Assembly (NCBI GenBank): GCA_947471745.1 | Contig: CANJKZ010000264.1 | Location: forward strand, 2,439,925 to 2,503,924 | Direction: 5' to 3' | Length of the DNA: 64,000 bases | Origin: Closterium sp. Naga37s-1 | Taxonomy: Eukaryota; Streptophyta; Zygnematophyceae; Desmidiales; Closteriaceae | Part shown: in pieces, positions 31,341-42,781 of the stretch | Layout of the letters: each line of letters starts with the position of its first letter | Position numbering within the stretch: position 1 is the stretch's first letter | The notes under the pieces: generated by a model | Told to the model about the DNA's origin: nothing | Databases searched by the model: none | Seen by the model: only the letters and a program-made list of their open reading frames with translations | Position numbers and translations under genes: made by a program

Positions 31341-32409
31341 ACGCGGACACCTGAGCAGACGCAGCGACCTGAGGAGGTTCGGTAGCCAGTGTGTACAGAC
31401 TCGACCCTGGCCGACGAGTGAACGTAGCCAAGTGACGCCCCGTCCGCGTGCACGTGCAGATCGACACACGCTGACCCCCAGGAGTGGTGGTAATGACCAT
31501 CGCATCCTGAAGGGCAGCGGTACTCACCAAGTTCGTAGAGAATGAGGGGAGGTGAAGACCTGACAGAGAGCCGGACGGAACCGCCGGACACGGGAGGACA
31601 GTGGAGGAACTGGCAACGACCGGGCCCCCAGAGGGATCAGCCAGTCTGACCGGAACAGGTGCAGGAAGAGGAGTGAGAGTGGTGCTGTCACGAAAGAAAC
31701 AGCGCGAGGCGCCGGAGTCCAACGTGAAGGAGTGCAAGGCCTCAGCAGGCGCAGTACCAGGGGGAGTACCAGACGCACTAGCACCTAGAGCAGCAGCCGC
31801 CACACCTGGGTCAGGTGGCACACACCGGGAACAGTCACCCTCCGCACTAAAAGACAAAGCATACATAGCAGTGAGAATAGCATCATAGTCTAGAGCAAAG
31901 ATATCCACACGCTGCCTAGCCAGCTCGAGCCAGCGGGGAAGCTGAGTCGCATCGCCAAACTCTGCACGCCAGGTGTCGCTCAGACAGGAGAAGCAGCGAG
32001 ACTGTGTGTGACCAAATGTCCCGCAAGTCTGACCAGCCCGGTCACCTGTGCGAATGACGTACAGGCAGCAAGTACTACTCGGAGACGCCCCACGCTAAAC
32101 GTACCACTCACGAAGCTGCTGAGGCGTAAGGGTCTCGCGCGGACGCCGCTGCAGGTGCGTCAGGCCACCGCCAGGAACTCCCAACTGAAAAGCTGTTGAG
32201 TGACCGCCACTACTGCCGCCGCCACCAACCCTACTAGTGCACCACTCACGTAGCTGCTGGGGTGTAAGGGACTCGCGCTGACGTTGTTGGCCACCGCCAG
32301 AAGCTCCCCACCGAACAGCTCCACAGCGACTGCTTGGACGGCCGCCACCACCCCCACTGCCTCCACCACCGCCGTCACCACTCCCACCGCGACGACGAAG
32401 AGAAGTCAT
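31341..32409 (-). mobile_element. Element E: shortened gag start, zinc-like segment and protease
   Basis: From ATG 32407-32409 the frame reads MTSLRRRGGSGDGG and goes directly into a Gly-rich stretch. A module containing LTPQQLREW occurs twice in tandem (about 32235-32290 and 32095-32165). A Cys/His segment follows near 31990-32080, then the protease signature TLDSGASRCFFRDST near 31690-31735. The capsid-like domain is absent exactly as in element H. Confidence 0.83.
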
Positions 32410-34461
32410 GGTGGGCAATCTAGGCGGCGCACGGGGCGGCAGTAGGAGCAGCGAAGGGGCGGAGCCGAGGGGCCTAGGGGCCGAGGGGCCACACAAGAGG
32501 GCCTAGGGGCCGAGGGGCCGAGGGGCCTAGGGGGCCGAGAGGCCTAGGGGCCGCGGGGCCAAACAAGGGGCCGGGGGGCCGGGCGCCGGTCTCTGAGGTG
32601 GGGCCGAGTGACCTAGGGGCCGCGGGGCCAAACAGGGGGCCGGGGGGCCTAGGGGGGGGCCGAGGGGCCTAGGGGGCCGAGGGGCCAAACAAGGGGCCGG
32701 GAGGCCGGGCGCCGGTCTCTGAGGTGGGGCCGAGGGGCCTAGGGGCCGCGGGGCCAAACAAGGGGCCGGGGGGCCTAGAGGGGGCCGAGGGGCCTAGGGG
32801 GCCGAGGGGCCAAACAAGGGGCCGGGAGGCCGGGCGCCGGTCTCTGAGGTGAGGCCGAGGGGCCTAGGGGCCGCGGGGCCAAACAAGGGGCCGGGGGGGC
32901 CTAGAGGGGGCCGAGGGGCCAAACAAGGGGCCGGGGGGCCGGGTGCCGGTCTCTGAGGTGGGGCCGAGTGGCCTAGGGGCCGCGGGGCCAAACAGGGGGC
33001 CGGGGGGCCTAGAGGGGGCCGAGGGGCCTAGGGGGCCGAGGGGCCAAACAAGAGGCCGGGGGGGCCGGGTGCCGGTCTCTGAGGTGGGGCCGAGGGGCCT
33101 AGGGGGCCGAGGGGCCAAAGTAGGGGCCGAGGGGGGGGCCGGGCGCCAATCTCTGAGGTGGGGCCGAGGGGCCAAACAAGGGGCCTAGGGGGCCGAGGGG
33201 CCAAAGTAGGGGCCGGGAGGCCGGGCGCCAGGCTCTGAGGTGGGGCCGAGGGGCCTAGGGGCCGCAGGGCCAACAAGGGGCCGGGGGGGGCTTGGGGGGG
33301 CCGAGGGGCCAAACAAGGGGCCTAGGGGGCCGAGGGGCCAAAGTAGGGGCCGGGGGGCCGGGCGCCAATCTCTGAGGTGGGGCCGAGGGGCCAAACAAGG
33401 GGCCTAGGGGGGCCGAGGGTCCAAGTAGGGGCCGGGGGGGGCCGGGCTCCAGGCTCTGAGGTGGGGCCGAGGGGCCTAGGGGCCGCGGGGCCAAACACGG
33501 GGCCGGGGGGGCCTTAGGGGGGGCCGAGGGGCCTAGGGGGCCGAGAGGCCAAACAAGGGGCCTAGGGGGCCGAGGGGCCAAAGTAGGGGCCGGGGGGCCG
33601 GGCGCCAGGCTCTGAGGTGGGGCCGAGGGGCCTAGGGGCCGCGGGGTCAAACAAGGGGCCGGGGGGGCCTTGTGGGGGCCGAGGGGCCTAGGGGGGCCGA
33701 GGGGCCTAGGGGGCCGAGGGGCCAAGTAGGGGCCGGGGGGGCCGGGCTCCAGGCTCTGAGGTGGGGCCGAGGGGCCTAGGGGCCGCGGGGCCAAACACGG
33801 GGCCGGGGGGGGCTTAGGGGGGCCGAGGGGCCTAGGGGGCCGAGGGTCCAAACAAGGGGCCTAGGGGGCCGAGGGGCCAAAGTAGGGGCCGGGGGGCCTA
33901 GGGGGCCGAGGGGCCAAAGTAGGGGCCGGGGGGGGGGGGGGGGCGGGCGCCAGGCTCTGAGGTGGGGCCGAGGGGCCTAGGGGCCGCGGGGCCAAACAAG
34001 GGGCCTGGGGGGGGCCTTAGGGGGGCCGAGGGGCCTAGGGGGCCGAGGGGCCAAACAAGGGGCCTTGGGGGCCGAGGGGCCAAAGTAGGGGCCGGGGGGC
34101 CTAGGGGCTGCGGGGCCAAACAAGGGGCCGAGGGGCCAAGGTGGGCCGAGGGGCCAAACAGGTACAGGGCCGGGCGCTGGGCAGGTACAGGGCCAGGCAC
34201 GAGGCTAGGTACAGGCCGGGCGACGGGCTAGGTACGGGCCGGGCGCAGGCAGGAGACGAGGCCGGGCGCGGGCTAGGTACGGGCCGGGCGACGAGCTAGG
34301 TACGTGCCGGGCGCGGGCGTCGAAGTTGACGGGGCCAGCTGGGCCGAGGCGACGGGCTAGGTACGGGCCGGGCGACTGGCTTCGAAGTTGACGGGGCCAG
34401 CGGGGCCGAGGCGACGGGGCTAGGTACGGGCCGGGCGCCAGGCTATGAGGTGGGGCCGAGC
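32410..34461 (-). repeat. Leader minisatellite of element E
   Basis: About 2 kb. The basic unit is ggggccgaggggccta, organised into a higher-order repeat of roughly 100-250 bp. Each higher-order unit carries one copy of gccgggcgcc(a/g)g(g/t)ctctgaggtgg and one of ggggccaaacaagggg. The last 300 bp change to ggtacgggccgggcg units. The same higher-order unit fills the leader at 40677-42781. G runs of 5-14 are common. Confidence 0.88.
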
Positions 34462-37020
34462 GGTCGAGCTTGCTTTGCAAGTAGGCGTTCTTCATGTCGA
34501 GCTTCATCAGGTGCAGGTCGAGGATGGCGACGATGCCGAGGAAGATCCTTAGCGTGACATAAACCCAACCGGCGCGTATGTATTGTCGTAGTCGGCGCCA
34601 TACACTTATATAAAGCCCTTCATGACCAAGCACGCCTTCTCGCGGGCGACAGTGTTGTTGACGTGGTACTTGGTCATAAGCACCCAGCGGTTCTTCATCA
34701 CGTTGACACCGCGCGGACGCTCGACCAACTCCCATGTTCCGTTCACGATGAGGCTTCGGATCTCCTCGTCCATGGCGGCCGTCACCGCCTTGCCCTTCCA
34801 GCTCGCCAAGGTCTCCTTCACCGTCATGGTGGGAATGTCCCAACGGTGCTCCGGGTAGCGTGCATGTCGGGGTCGAGCTCGGGTACGTCGACGTTGGCCT
34901 GCACGTTGTCGAGCAGCGCGCTGTAGGAGATAGGCGATAGGCAAGCGTGGGAGCTCAACAACTCTGGAGCCTTTTTGGGGCGGGTTGAGCGTCGCGGTTC
35001 AGGCTTGTCGATCGGAACCTCCAGCACATCACTGTCGGTGGACTCCTCCTCTCCTGACAGTTTCCCTTCGTCGTCGCCAACTGCTCCGTCCTCATCGGGT
35101 TGCAGCACCAAAGTCGGCTTTTCTGCCGACTTCTCCCCTGTCGTCGACTCCCCTGTCGACTCCTTTGCTTACCGCTCCCCTGTCGACAGCAGCTCCACTG
35201 CCCGCTGCTCCCCTGTCCTCGGCTCCCCCAAAGTCGCCGGCGTCACTTGGCCGCTGAGATGCACCTCGTCATGCCGGCCGCCCCCGATACCACTGGCCAG
35301 CACCACAGGCGACGCATTAATTCTCCCCTTCGCGCCGGTGGCCGGCGACGACATCGCCTTGGGCAGATCGGCGACAAGGCGTGGACAGGAGGCGACAGCG
35401 GGAGGTGGGAATGCGAGAGTGGAGGGAAAAGGGGAAGGAGGGACGTCCCCAGCATCCTCGTCGTCAGGCTTTCCAACCTTGGCGAGCAGTGGGAGTGTCA
35501 CAATGGAGGAGTGCGGCGGCGGGTTGGCCTGTGTCTGCCGTGATGTCGGCTCGTACTTCGTCTGCCATACCTCCAGCAACAGGGTCTCGTAGAAGATCGC
35601 TTCGACCATTGTGACCACCTTGTTGTTGGTGAGGTCGAGCACATCCCAGCCCTTACTCTTCGGCGACACGCCAAGGTGAAGCCCCCACCGGCCCTTCGGC
35701 GCCAACTTCCCACCGCGCTGCTGCTCGAGGATAATGAACTACACGATGCAACCCCACACCCGCGCCATCGTGAGATCAGGCTTCTTGCCGGTCAGCAGCT
35801 GGTGCGGCGTCGTCCTCGACTACTCAAGACAGTTGCGCACCCAGACGGCCTGCCGCAGGGCGAGATGCCACCAGTGGTGCTTCACGCCCACGTGAAGCAG
35901 CATCGTGCGCACGACCTTGACGACCGTGCGCATCTCCCGCTCAGCCATGCCATTCTGCTGCGGGGTGTACGGGCAGGTCAATTCGTGGACGATCCTCTTG
36001 TCGTCGACAAAGTTTGTGAACTCCTTCCCCATGAAATCACCTCCACGGTCAAAGCGGAGCATCATCATCGTCTTCTTAATCTGCCATTCCATGACCGTTA
36101 GCCACTTCTCGAACACCAGCAACTCATCGTTCGTCTTGGTGACCGGCCTCACCCACACATTGTGCGTCATCCAGTCCTTCAGCAAAAGGAAGTAGAGGCT
36201 GCCATCCTTGGCGGCCACTCGGAACGGCCCGCACAAGTCGATGTGCACGAAGGTCAGGGCTTCCTTGGCGTCCGAGCCCTTGTCGGGGAAGGTGTGCCGT
36301 GCCAACTTCCCGCCGACTCACAAGACACACGTCAGGTCGGCGCCGGCCGACAGCTTGATGTCCAGGTCGGTGGCGAACTTGTGCTTTGCCGAGCTCTTAA
36401 TCGTGCCGACGCTGACGTGCTCCAGCATCACGTGCCACATGTCCAGCGTCGAATTGGTCGCTGAGGTAATCGTCACTAGTGCCACGACCTTTGTTGTCGC
36501 CGACATCGACTTAGTTGAGCAGAGACGAAGGACGGTGCAGAGGACCTGGCTAGTGCATTGTGCCCATCCGAGCACATCCCCCACCACCGAGACGAGCACC
36601 GGCTCGTCGACGTCGTCCTGCAGCTTCACACCAATGTCCTTCGGCTAACCGCCCGACAGCAGGTTCTCCTGGAAGCCCGCAACATAGAGCACGTCGGGGA
36701 CGAGGATCTGCTTCTCGGCCTCCCCTTGCATGGCGACGGTGCCGCGGCCTGAGACGACCTGAATCGCCCCGTTGAAGCCACGTGCTCGTCTACACCACCT
36801 TCGTTGTGCACAGGTCGGGGGAAAGCAGACGCTCCATCCACTTCAACACAGGGAGGGGGATGCACACTCGCCCACTTCGCACGATTTCCTAGGAGCAGAA
36901 GCTCCAAGTTTGCCTCGCCGTACTCGCTAGCCATGTGGCGCCGCCGAACATCAGCCTCTCTCGCTTGCAGGGTATCCGCTACGCCTGCTTCGGCCTCGTG
37001 GCATACCATGGCGACTAAGA
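34462..37020 (-). mobile_element. Element D: protease region, integrase, linker and start of RT (5' part)
   Basis: From right to left: a protease-region remnant (to about 36600), a GAG-pre-integrase segment (STLDMWHVMLEHVSVGTIK, near 36390-36440), integrase (VHIDLCGPFRVAAKDGSLYF, MLRFDRGGDFMGKEF, TPQQNGMAEREMRTVVKVV, 35820-36310), a Ser/Pro-rich linker (34950-35650), and the RT start (EEIRSLIVNGTWELVERPRG, LDMKNAYLQSKLD). Protein motifs are of a plant-like copia lineage distinct from H/I/E. Continues at 26346-27113. Broken; central RT missing. Confidence 0.85.
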
Positions 37021-37600
37021 TGGATGCCGACCTACTAAGTCGGCTACTATCTGAAGGTATCTTGAGGGGCCATCCACGCTCACCGCACCATGCAGAGAGT
37101 AACTCTACACTGGGAGCTGGACTACGGGGGAAAGCATGGGTGGTACGAGTGATTGTAGCGTTTGCTCATGTTCTCTCTACTTGTGCATTCACAGAGAAAG
37201 TTGGCAAAAGTTTCACTAGAAAACGGATTATACAATGATACACAATGCATTGGCAAAGGTGACTATATCTGGGACCCAACAACCTAGCAAGTAGGCAGGT
37301 CGACCTCCAGCACAGCACGAAGGCGGCTTGTCAGCACGGCAAGTCGGCGGCGTGCCAGCGCAGCTCGAAGGCGGCTTGCCAAGTAAACGTTGCAAGTCGG
37401 CGACCTGCCAGCAATGCACCAGCGCGGATTGCCAACGCTGCAGCAAGGCGATTTGCCAACGTTGCAACTGCAGGTGACAATAGCGCACATGCGCGCACCC
37501 TCTTTGTAGGTGCTAGCGGACGGTTGAGCACGTTGTGCACCGTCACGCACATTGCGCAGGTGCCAAGTCAGCCATGTCCTGACGATCGATGCAGACGTTC
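37021..37600. other. Spacer upstream of the hAT-like gene, with imperfect tandem repeats
   Basis: 37021-37260 shows no recognisable feature. 37290-37460 holds four or so imperfect copies of a unit of about 35-45 bp based on gcacgaaggcggcttg, caagtcggcg and ccagcgc. No domain is visible. It lies directly upstream of the first recognisable exon of the transposase gene, so it may be its old 5' flank or subterminal repeat region (inference). Confidence 0.5.
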
Positions 37601-40032
37601 AGGGCTCGCGAGCACACAGACGCTCACACGGCGGTGATTGAGCGGCAGATGAAGATTGCGAGGGGCATCCGCGAGGGCCAGTAGGTGATTTCAAACTTCA
37701 TCAACTCAGACATCGAGGGGAGGCGCGTGATTCGGCTCATGCGGCCGGTTCAGTTTCTGTGCCAGTGCGCCGTACCAATCAGCATGTTCCCAAAGCTGAT
37801 GCAGCATCTCGCGGAGCAGGACACGCTCGAAATTCCAAGGCAATCTTACGGGGTCGATCTCACTTGGTATGATGTTGTTTCTGAGTGTTGCTTTCTTATG
37901 GTTTTTGCGTTTATTGTTTCCTGTTACTAACATGTTGACTTGCAAACATGTGCATGCATGGTTTCCAGTAGATGGTTCACATCATCAGTACCTACCTGAC
38001 GAGGGTGCAGATGGACCACATCCAATCTTCCCCATTCCTGGGCCTCAGCTGCGGCGAGAGCACCGACCGAACGCGAGGGAAACATATGATTGTTTATCTC
38101 ACCTTTTTTTAGAATCGCCGAGTCGTCACAGAGTTCTTCACCTTACTGAAAGTTGAGAAGTGTGATGCAACGTCCCTGTTCGAGGTGCTCTTGAATCATC
38201 TCCGCTGCATAGCCGTCGATGTGTCCAAGATCGGAGGAGTCAGTACGGACGGGGCGTCGGTCATGTTGGGGAAGGATAACGGTTTGGTGGCGCGGATTCG
38301 GGAACACATCCCGCATCTCTTTTCCTGCCATTGCATCGCCCACCGGTGAGTTTGCTAGTCGTTAAGATGTGCAGTACGTGTCACTTGTAATAATCACACA
38401 TATTTTGTTATGTCCCTTGCGTCCTACAGGGAGGCTCTGGCTGTGAAGGACGATGCGACGTCAAATCCGGACCTGGACATGGTGGACAAGGTGGTGCGCA
38501 CCGTGGCGGCAGAGCCCGGGAAGTCGTGCGTCTGGAGTCAACGCTTCAAGTACCTGCAGCGAGTGATCTACAATACAAACCTTGAAGTCCAAGGGACCAC
38601 ATGGTTCGGTGGCTGTCACAAAGGGATGCGCTGCATCGGTTGTGCAAGGTCCTGGGTGCGTGCATCGTTTTTCTCTGGGAGAACAGCCACAAGGCATACG
38701 AGATTGTGATGAGCTACAAGTTCTAGTTCTGCCTGTTCTTCCTCGCCGATATCCTCGCAGACATGAACGACCTCAACAGTTGTTTCCAGAAGCGTGATGT
38801 AAGTTTTTTTTACTTTTGCGAGTTGGCCTCTGTTTGTGCATGGTTTGTTTTCCTGTTGAAAACTGTATAACATGTGCTCAATGGCTGTACTATGATAGCT
38901 TGATGTGATGGAGCTTTCCAAAACCATTGAGTACACCACGGCGTATTTGACGGAGCGGTACTTGGAGAATGACAAGCAGTTCGGTGGCAAGAGCAAGTGC
39001 TGGCTGGTTGGCTTTCTTCAGCTGCACATGCAAGGCGGAGGCAAGAGGGTCCGGGCACGAGGTGTGGACGGGGAGGGATGCCCAATCAACCACCTCTACA
39101 CCATTCACGAGAGGCAGCTCCCGGGGCACAAGTACGAAAGCACCTACGCCGAGTGCGTGAAGCTGTGCCACAGGTTCGCCCGCGATTGCGTGGACAACCT
39201 CAACGAGCAACTGGATGACGTGGGGAAGTTGGGGCCGATGAAGCTGTTCCGGGCGGGGAAGTGGTCGAAGATCAAGGCTCAACGGGAGCGGAAGTGTCGT
39301 GAGTGGCTTCAGGGATGCAGCAAGCTTTTCCGCAACAAGCTGCGGGATTCGATCTCAAGGCCGCAGAGAGGGAGCTCCGACATTCTGTGCGATAATGGAG
39401 ACGCACCACGACCTGGAGAGCTTCGCGCAGGGGCTGCCCAACATTCTCAGGAGCGCTGACTCGAACAGGTAACGCTGTGCTCGGGCAAGCGCGAGAAGCC
39501 AGTGTTAGTGTGCATGTCATTAATGTTTCTTCACTTTGTGTGCTACTACGTGAACGTACCTGGCAGGTGATGGCCCAACCTCGTCCTTCTGTGGTAGGCG
39601 ATCGTTGTGCTCCCCCTGTCAACCATGGAGTGCGAGAAGGGTTTCTCCAGGAAAAACGTCATCAAGTCGTGGGTGCGAGGTGCGCTATGCAACATGCGGC
39701 TGGGCGATCTGATGCAGATCTCGCTCCTGAAGTATGACATCGACTGGCCGGAAGCACTGGAGGTCTAGAGGTCTATGAGGAGGAGGCGCCCTGCGAAGAG
39801 CACAAAGCTGGCTGTGGCAGAGCATGACAGGAAGGGGAAAGCAAAGGAGGGTGAAGACGAGGCAGGAACTGCCAGGCAGAACGAGGAGGAGGAGGGGGAG
39901 GAGGAGGAGGATGTGGAACAGGACCTCGGCGACGATCAGGAGCTCGTGGGGGAGGAGGAGGAGGAAAACCCCTTCCTCTCGGATGATGAGGATGTGGAGG
40001 AGGTGTTCCACATTGACAAGCCCGTGCACTAG
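37600..40032 (+). pseudogene. hAT/ZNF862-like transposase-derived gene with introns, decayed
   Basis: Recognised from family blocks: SSPFLGLSCGESTD (RNase H-fold acidic site region, about 38010-38060), STDGASVMLGKDNGLVARI and CHCIAHREALAV (38240-38450), KVVRTVAAEPGK, QRFKYLQRV, NLEVQG, ENSHKAYEIVMSYKF, LFFLADILADMNDLN, and the C-terminal hAT dimerisation block LPLSTMECEKGFSRKN (39607-39654). Likely introns: 37867-37968 (frame across it does not fit well), 38346-38429 (joins HR-EAL exactly), 38799-38898, 39469-39566; all GT-AG, 84-102 nt, the first with a TTACTAAC branch-like site. An in-frame acidic tail follows 39768 to 40032. In-frame stops: TAG 37682, 38110, 38724, 39595, 39766 and TGA 39568. 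Frame changes occur near 38597, 39345 and 39390. The N-terminal BED zinc finger is not visible. No terminal inverted repeats found. It could be a dead transposon or a dead domesticated gene. Confidence 0.8.
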
Positions 40033-40189
40033 ATAGTGTAGAAAACTGCCAGCATGTTGTATACCATAGTGAAAACCATAGAGCAATTTTTTAAAAGCAA
40101 CCCTGGTTTCTTGATGTGAACCTTGACGCATCAGAGTGAGACTTTGTTGGACACTGAGCTATCAGAGTAGCAAACCTCTGAAAATTATG
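40033..40189. other. 3' flank of the hAT-like gene
   Basis: About 155 bp of moderate-GC DNA with ttttttaaaa (40087-40096) and gcaaccctgg. Nothing recognisable; likely 3' UTR or flank. The copia gag homology starts at about 40190. Confidence 0.45.
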
Positions 40190-40676
40190 CACGGGTGATG
40201 AACATGGGGGGCTGGTTCGTGAGAAGGAACTCAGCAGGAACGGTAGCGCGGTAGCGAGCGTCGCTAGTGCGCAGGTGGGTAACCAGGTCCGCTACTGTGG
40301 CAAAAGCCGACAGCTCAGGGAACAGGTAGGGCAGTAGCAGTCTGCCAAGAGCAGCAGTGGCAGGGGAGGACTAGCGAGCAACAACAGCGTCATACAAAGC
40401 CTGTGCTGTCCTGTGCTCGCCAAAGTGAGCACATTCTGTTGCGGGCAGGTGGTTGCGAATGGCCAAGCGGGCAGTCGCGTCACGAGAGAGCCACTGGGAA
40501 CGAGTCGAAACGTCAGCTGTGGCGGGAGGGGCTAGAGCGGCACCGGACACGAGGTCAAACAGCGAGACACTGTCCCGACTGTCGCTCAGTAGGAACAGTT
40601 GCAGATCGTCGTGCCACTTGTCAAATGCTACAGGCCTGCCCTCCGGGTCGAACGGGAGAACACGAAGTAACGCCAT

Positions 40677-42781
40677 AGGGGCAGAGGAGCCTGGGGGCCG
40701 CGGGGCCAAACAAGGGGCCGAGGGGCCTAGGGGGGCCGAGGGGCCTAGGGGGGCCAAGGGGCCAAACAGGGGGCCGGGGGGCCTAGAGGTGGCCGAGGGG
40801 CCTAGGGGGCCGAAAGGGGCCTAGGGGGCCGAGGGGCCAAGTAGGGGCCGGGGGGCCGGGCTCCAGGTTCTGAGGTAGGGCCGAGAGGCCTAGGGGGCCG
40901 AGGGGCCAAACAAGGGGCCTAGGGGGCCGAGGGGCCAAGTAGGGGCCGGGGGGCCGGGCACCAGGCTCTGAGGTGGGGCCGAGGGGCCTAGGGGCCGCGG
41001 GGCCAAACAAGGGGCCGGGGGGGCCTTGGGGGGGCCGAGGGGCCTAGGGGGCCGAGGGGCCAAACAAGGGGCCTAGGGGGCCGAGGGGCCAAGTAGGGGC
41101 CGGGGGGCCGGGCTCCAGGTTCAGAGGTGGGGCCGAGGGGCCTAGGGGCCGCGGGGCCAAACAAGGGGCCGAGGGGGCCGAGGGGCCAAGTAGGGGCCGG
41201 GGGGCCGGGCACCAGGCTCTGAGGTGGGGCCGAGGGGCCTAGGGGCCGCGGGGCCAAACAAGGGGCCGGGGGGGCCTTGGAGGGGCCGAGGGGCCTAGGG
41301 GGCCGAGGGGCCAAACCAGGGGCCTAGGGGGCCGAGGGGCCAAGTAGGGGCCGGGGGGCCGGGCGCCAGACTCTGAGGTGGGGCCGAGGGGCCTAGGGGC
41401 CGCGGGGCCAAACACGGGGCCGGGGGGGCATTGAGGGGGCCGAGGGGCCTAGGGGGGCCGAGGGGCCAAACAAGGGGCCAAGGGAGGCCGAGGTGCCAAG
41501 TAGGGGCCGGGGGGCCGGGCGCCAGGCTCTGAGGTGGGGCCGAGGGGCCTAGGGGCCGCGGGGCCAAACAAGGGGCCGGGGGGGGCCTTGGGGGGGGCCG
41601 AGGGGCCTAGGGGGCCGAGGGGCCAAACAAGGGGCCTAGGGGGGACGAGGGGCCAAGTAGGGGCCGGGGGGCCGGGCTCCAGGCTCTGAGGTGGGGCCGA
41701 GGGGCCTAGGGGCCGCGGGGCCAAACAAAGGGGGGGGGGGCCGAGGGGGGCCTTGGGGGGGGCCGAGGGGCCTAGGGGGCCGAGGGGCCAAACAAGGGGC
41801 CTAGGGGGGCCGAGGGACCAAGTAGGGGCCGGGAGGCCGGGCGCCAGGCTCGGAGGTGGGGCCGAGGGGCCTAGGGGCCGCGGGGCCAAACAAGGGGCCG
41901 GGGTGGGCCTTGGGGGGGGCCGAGGGGCCCAGGGGGCCGAGGGGCCAAAAAGGGGCCTAGGGGGCCGAAGGGCCAAGTAGGGGCCGGGGGGGCCTAGGGG
42001 CCGCGGGGCCACACAATGGGGCCAGGCGCGGGGCTAGGTACGGGACCAGGCGCGGGCTTGGTACGGGCCGAGCGACGGGCTATGTACGGCCCGGACGCAG
42101 GCAGGAGACGAGGCCGGGCGCGGGCTAGGTACGGGCCGAGCGCGGGCGTCGAAGTTTAAGGGGCCAGTGGGGCCGAGGCGACTGGCTAGGTATGGGCCGG
42201 GCGACGGGCGCGGAATGGGGCCGGGCGCGGGGCTAGGTACGGGGCCGAGCGCGGGCAAGAGACGGGGTCGGGCGCTGGGCGAAGGACGGGGGGGGCCGGG
42301 CGCGAGGCTAGGTACGGAGCCAGGCGCTGGCGACAGACGGGGCCGGGCGCGGGCTAGGTACGGGGCCGGGCGCGGGCTAGGTACGGGGCCGGGCGCTGGC
42401 TAGGGTCGGGGCCGTGCGCTGGGCTAGGTACGGGCCGGGCGCGGGGCTAGGTACGAGCCTAGTGCGGAGCTGGGAACGGGGCCGAGCGCGGGACGGGTAC
42501 GGGCCGATCGCGGGGCGGGTACGGGCCGATCGTGGGGCTAGGAACGGGCCGGGCGCGGGCGACGGAATCGACGGGGCGACGGGGCCGAGGGGCCGAGCTA
42601 GGGGCGACGGGCCAAGGGGCCGAGCCTAGGGGCGACGGGCCAAGGGGCCGAGCCTAGGGGCGACGGGCCAAGGGGCCGAGCCTAGGGGCTATGGGCGACG
42701 TCACGGGGCCTAGGCTAGCAGTTACTTAGGTGGTGGGCCCATTAAAGTTAGGATCCTAGGAAGGTAATGCTCTTAATACCA
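40677..42781 (-). repeat. Leader minisatellite and primer site of element E2
   Basis: Same higher-order unit as the E leader (ggggccgaggggccta with periodic gccgggcnccaggctctgagg and ggggccaaacaagg), very regular at 40800-41960. It then changes to gggctaggtacgggccgggcg and to gacgggccaaggggccgagcc units (42590-42690). Ends gtgggccca (42733-42741) and primer-site complement gctcttaatacca (42769-42781). Confidence 0.87.

Larger units (their letters stand above)
27114..34461 (-). mobile_element. Element E: copia with the best-preserved pol, lacking gag domain and 5' LTR
   Basis: 3' LTR 27114-27258, 3' UTR, RNase H, RT, linker, integrase, protease and a shortened gag start (ATG 32407-32409), then a 2-kb leader that runs straight into element D with no primer site or 5' LTR. 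Pol has only about two or three breaks. Like H, it lacks the capsid-like gag domain. The missing 5' end and the missing part of D at the same join suggest one deletion removed both. Confidence 0.88.

Noticed and set aside
32410-34461. Proline-rich, collagen-like or extensin-like host proteins encoded by the E leader
   Set aside because: The array lies exactly between a pol start and where a primer site should be, and the same arrays occur at the same place in other elements.
34950-35650. Separate Ser/Pro-rich host gene on the plus strand
   Set aside because: It is the antisense of the low-complexity linker of element D, flanked by integrase and RT of the same element.
36960-40150. CAGGG/CCCTG ends as terminal inverted repeats of a hAT transposon
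   Set aside because: The left candidate (near 36968) falls within element D coding DNA, the right one (near 40102) has no longer match, and no 8-bp duplication was seen.
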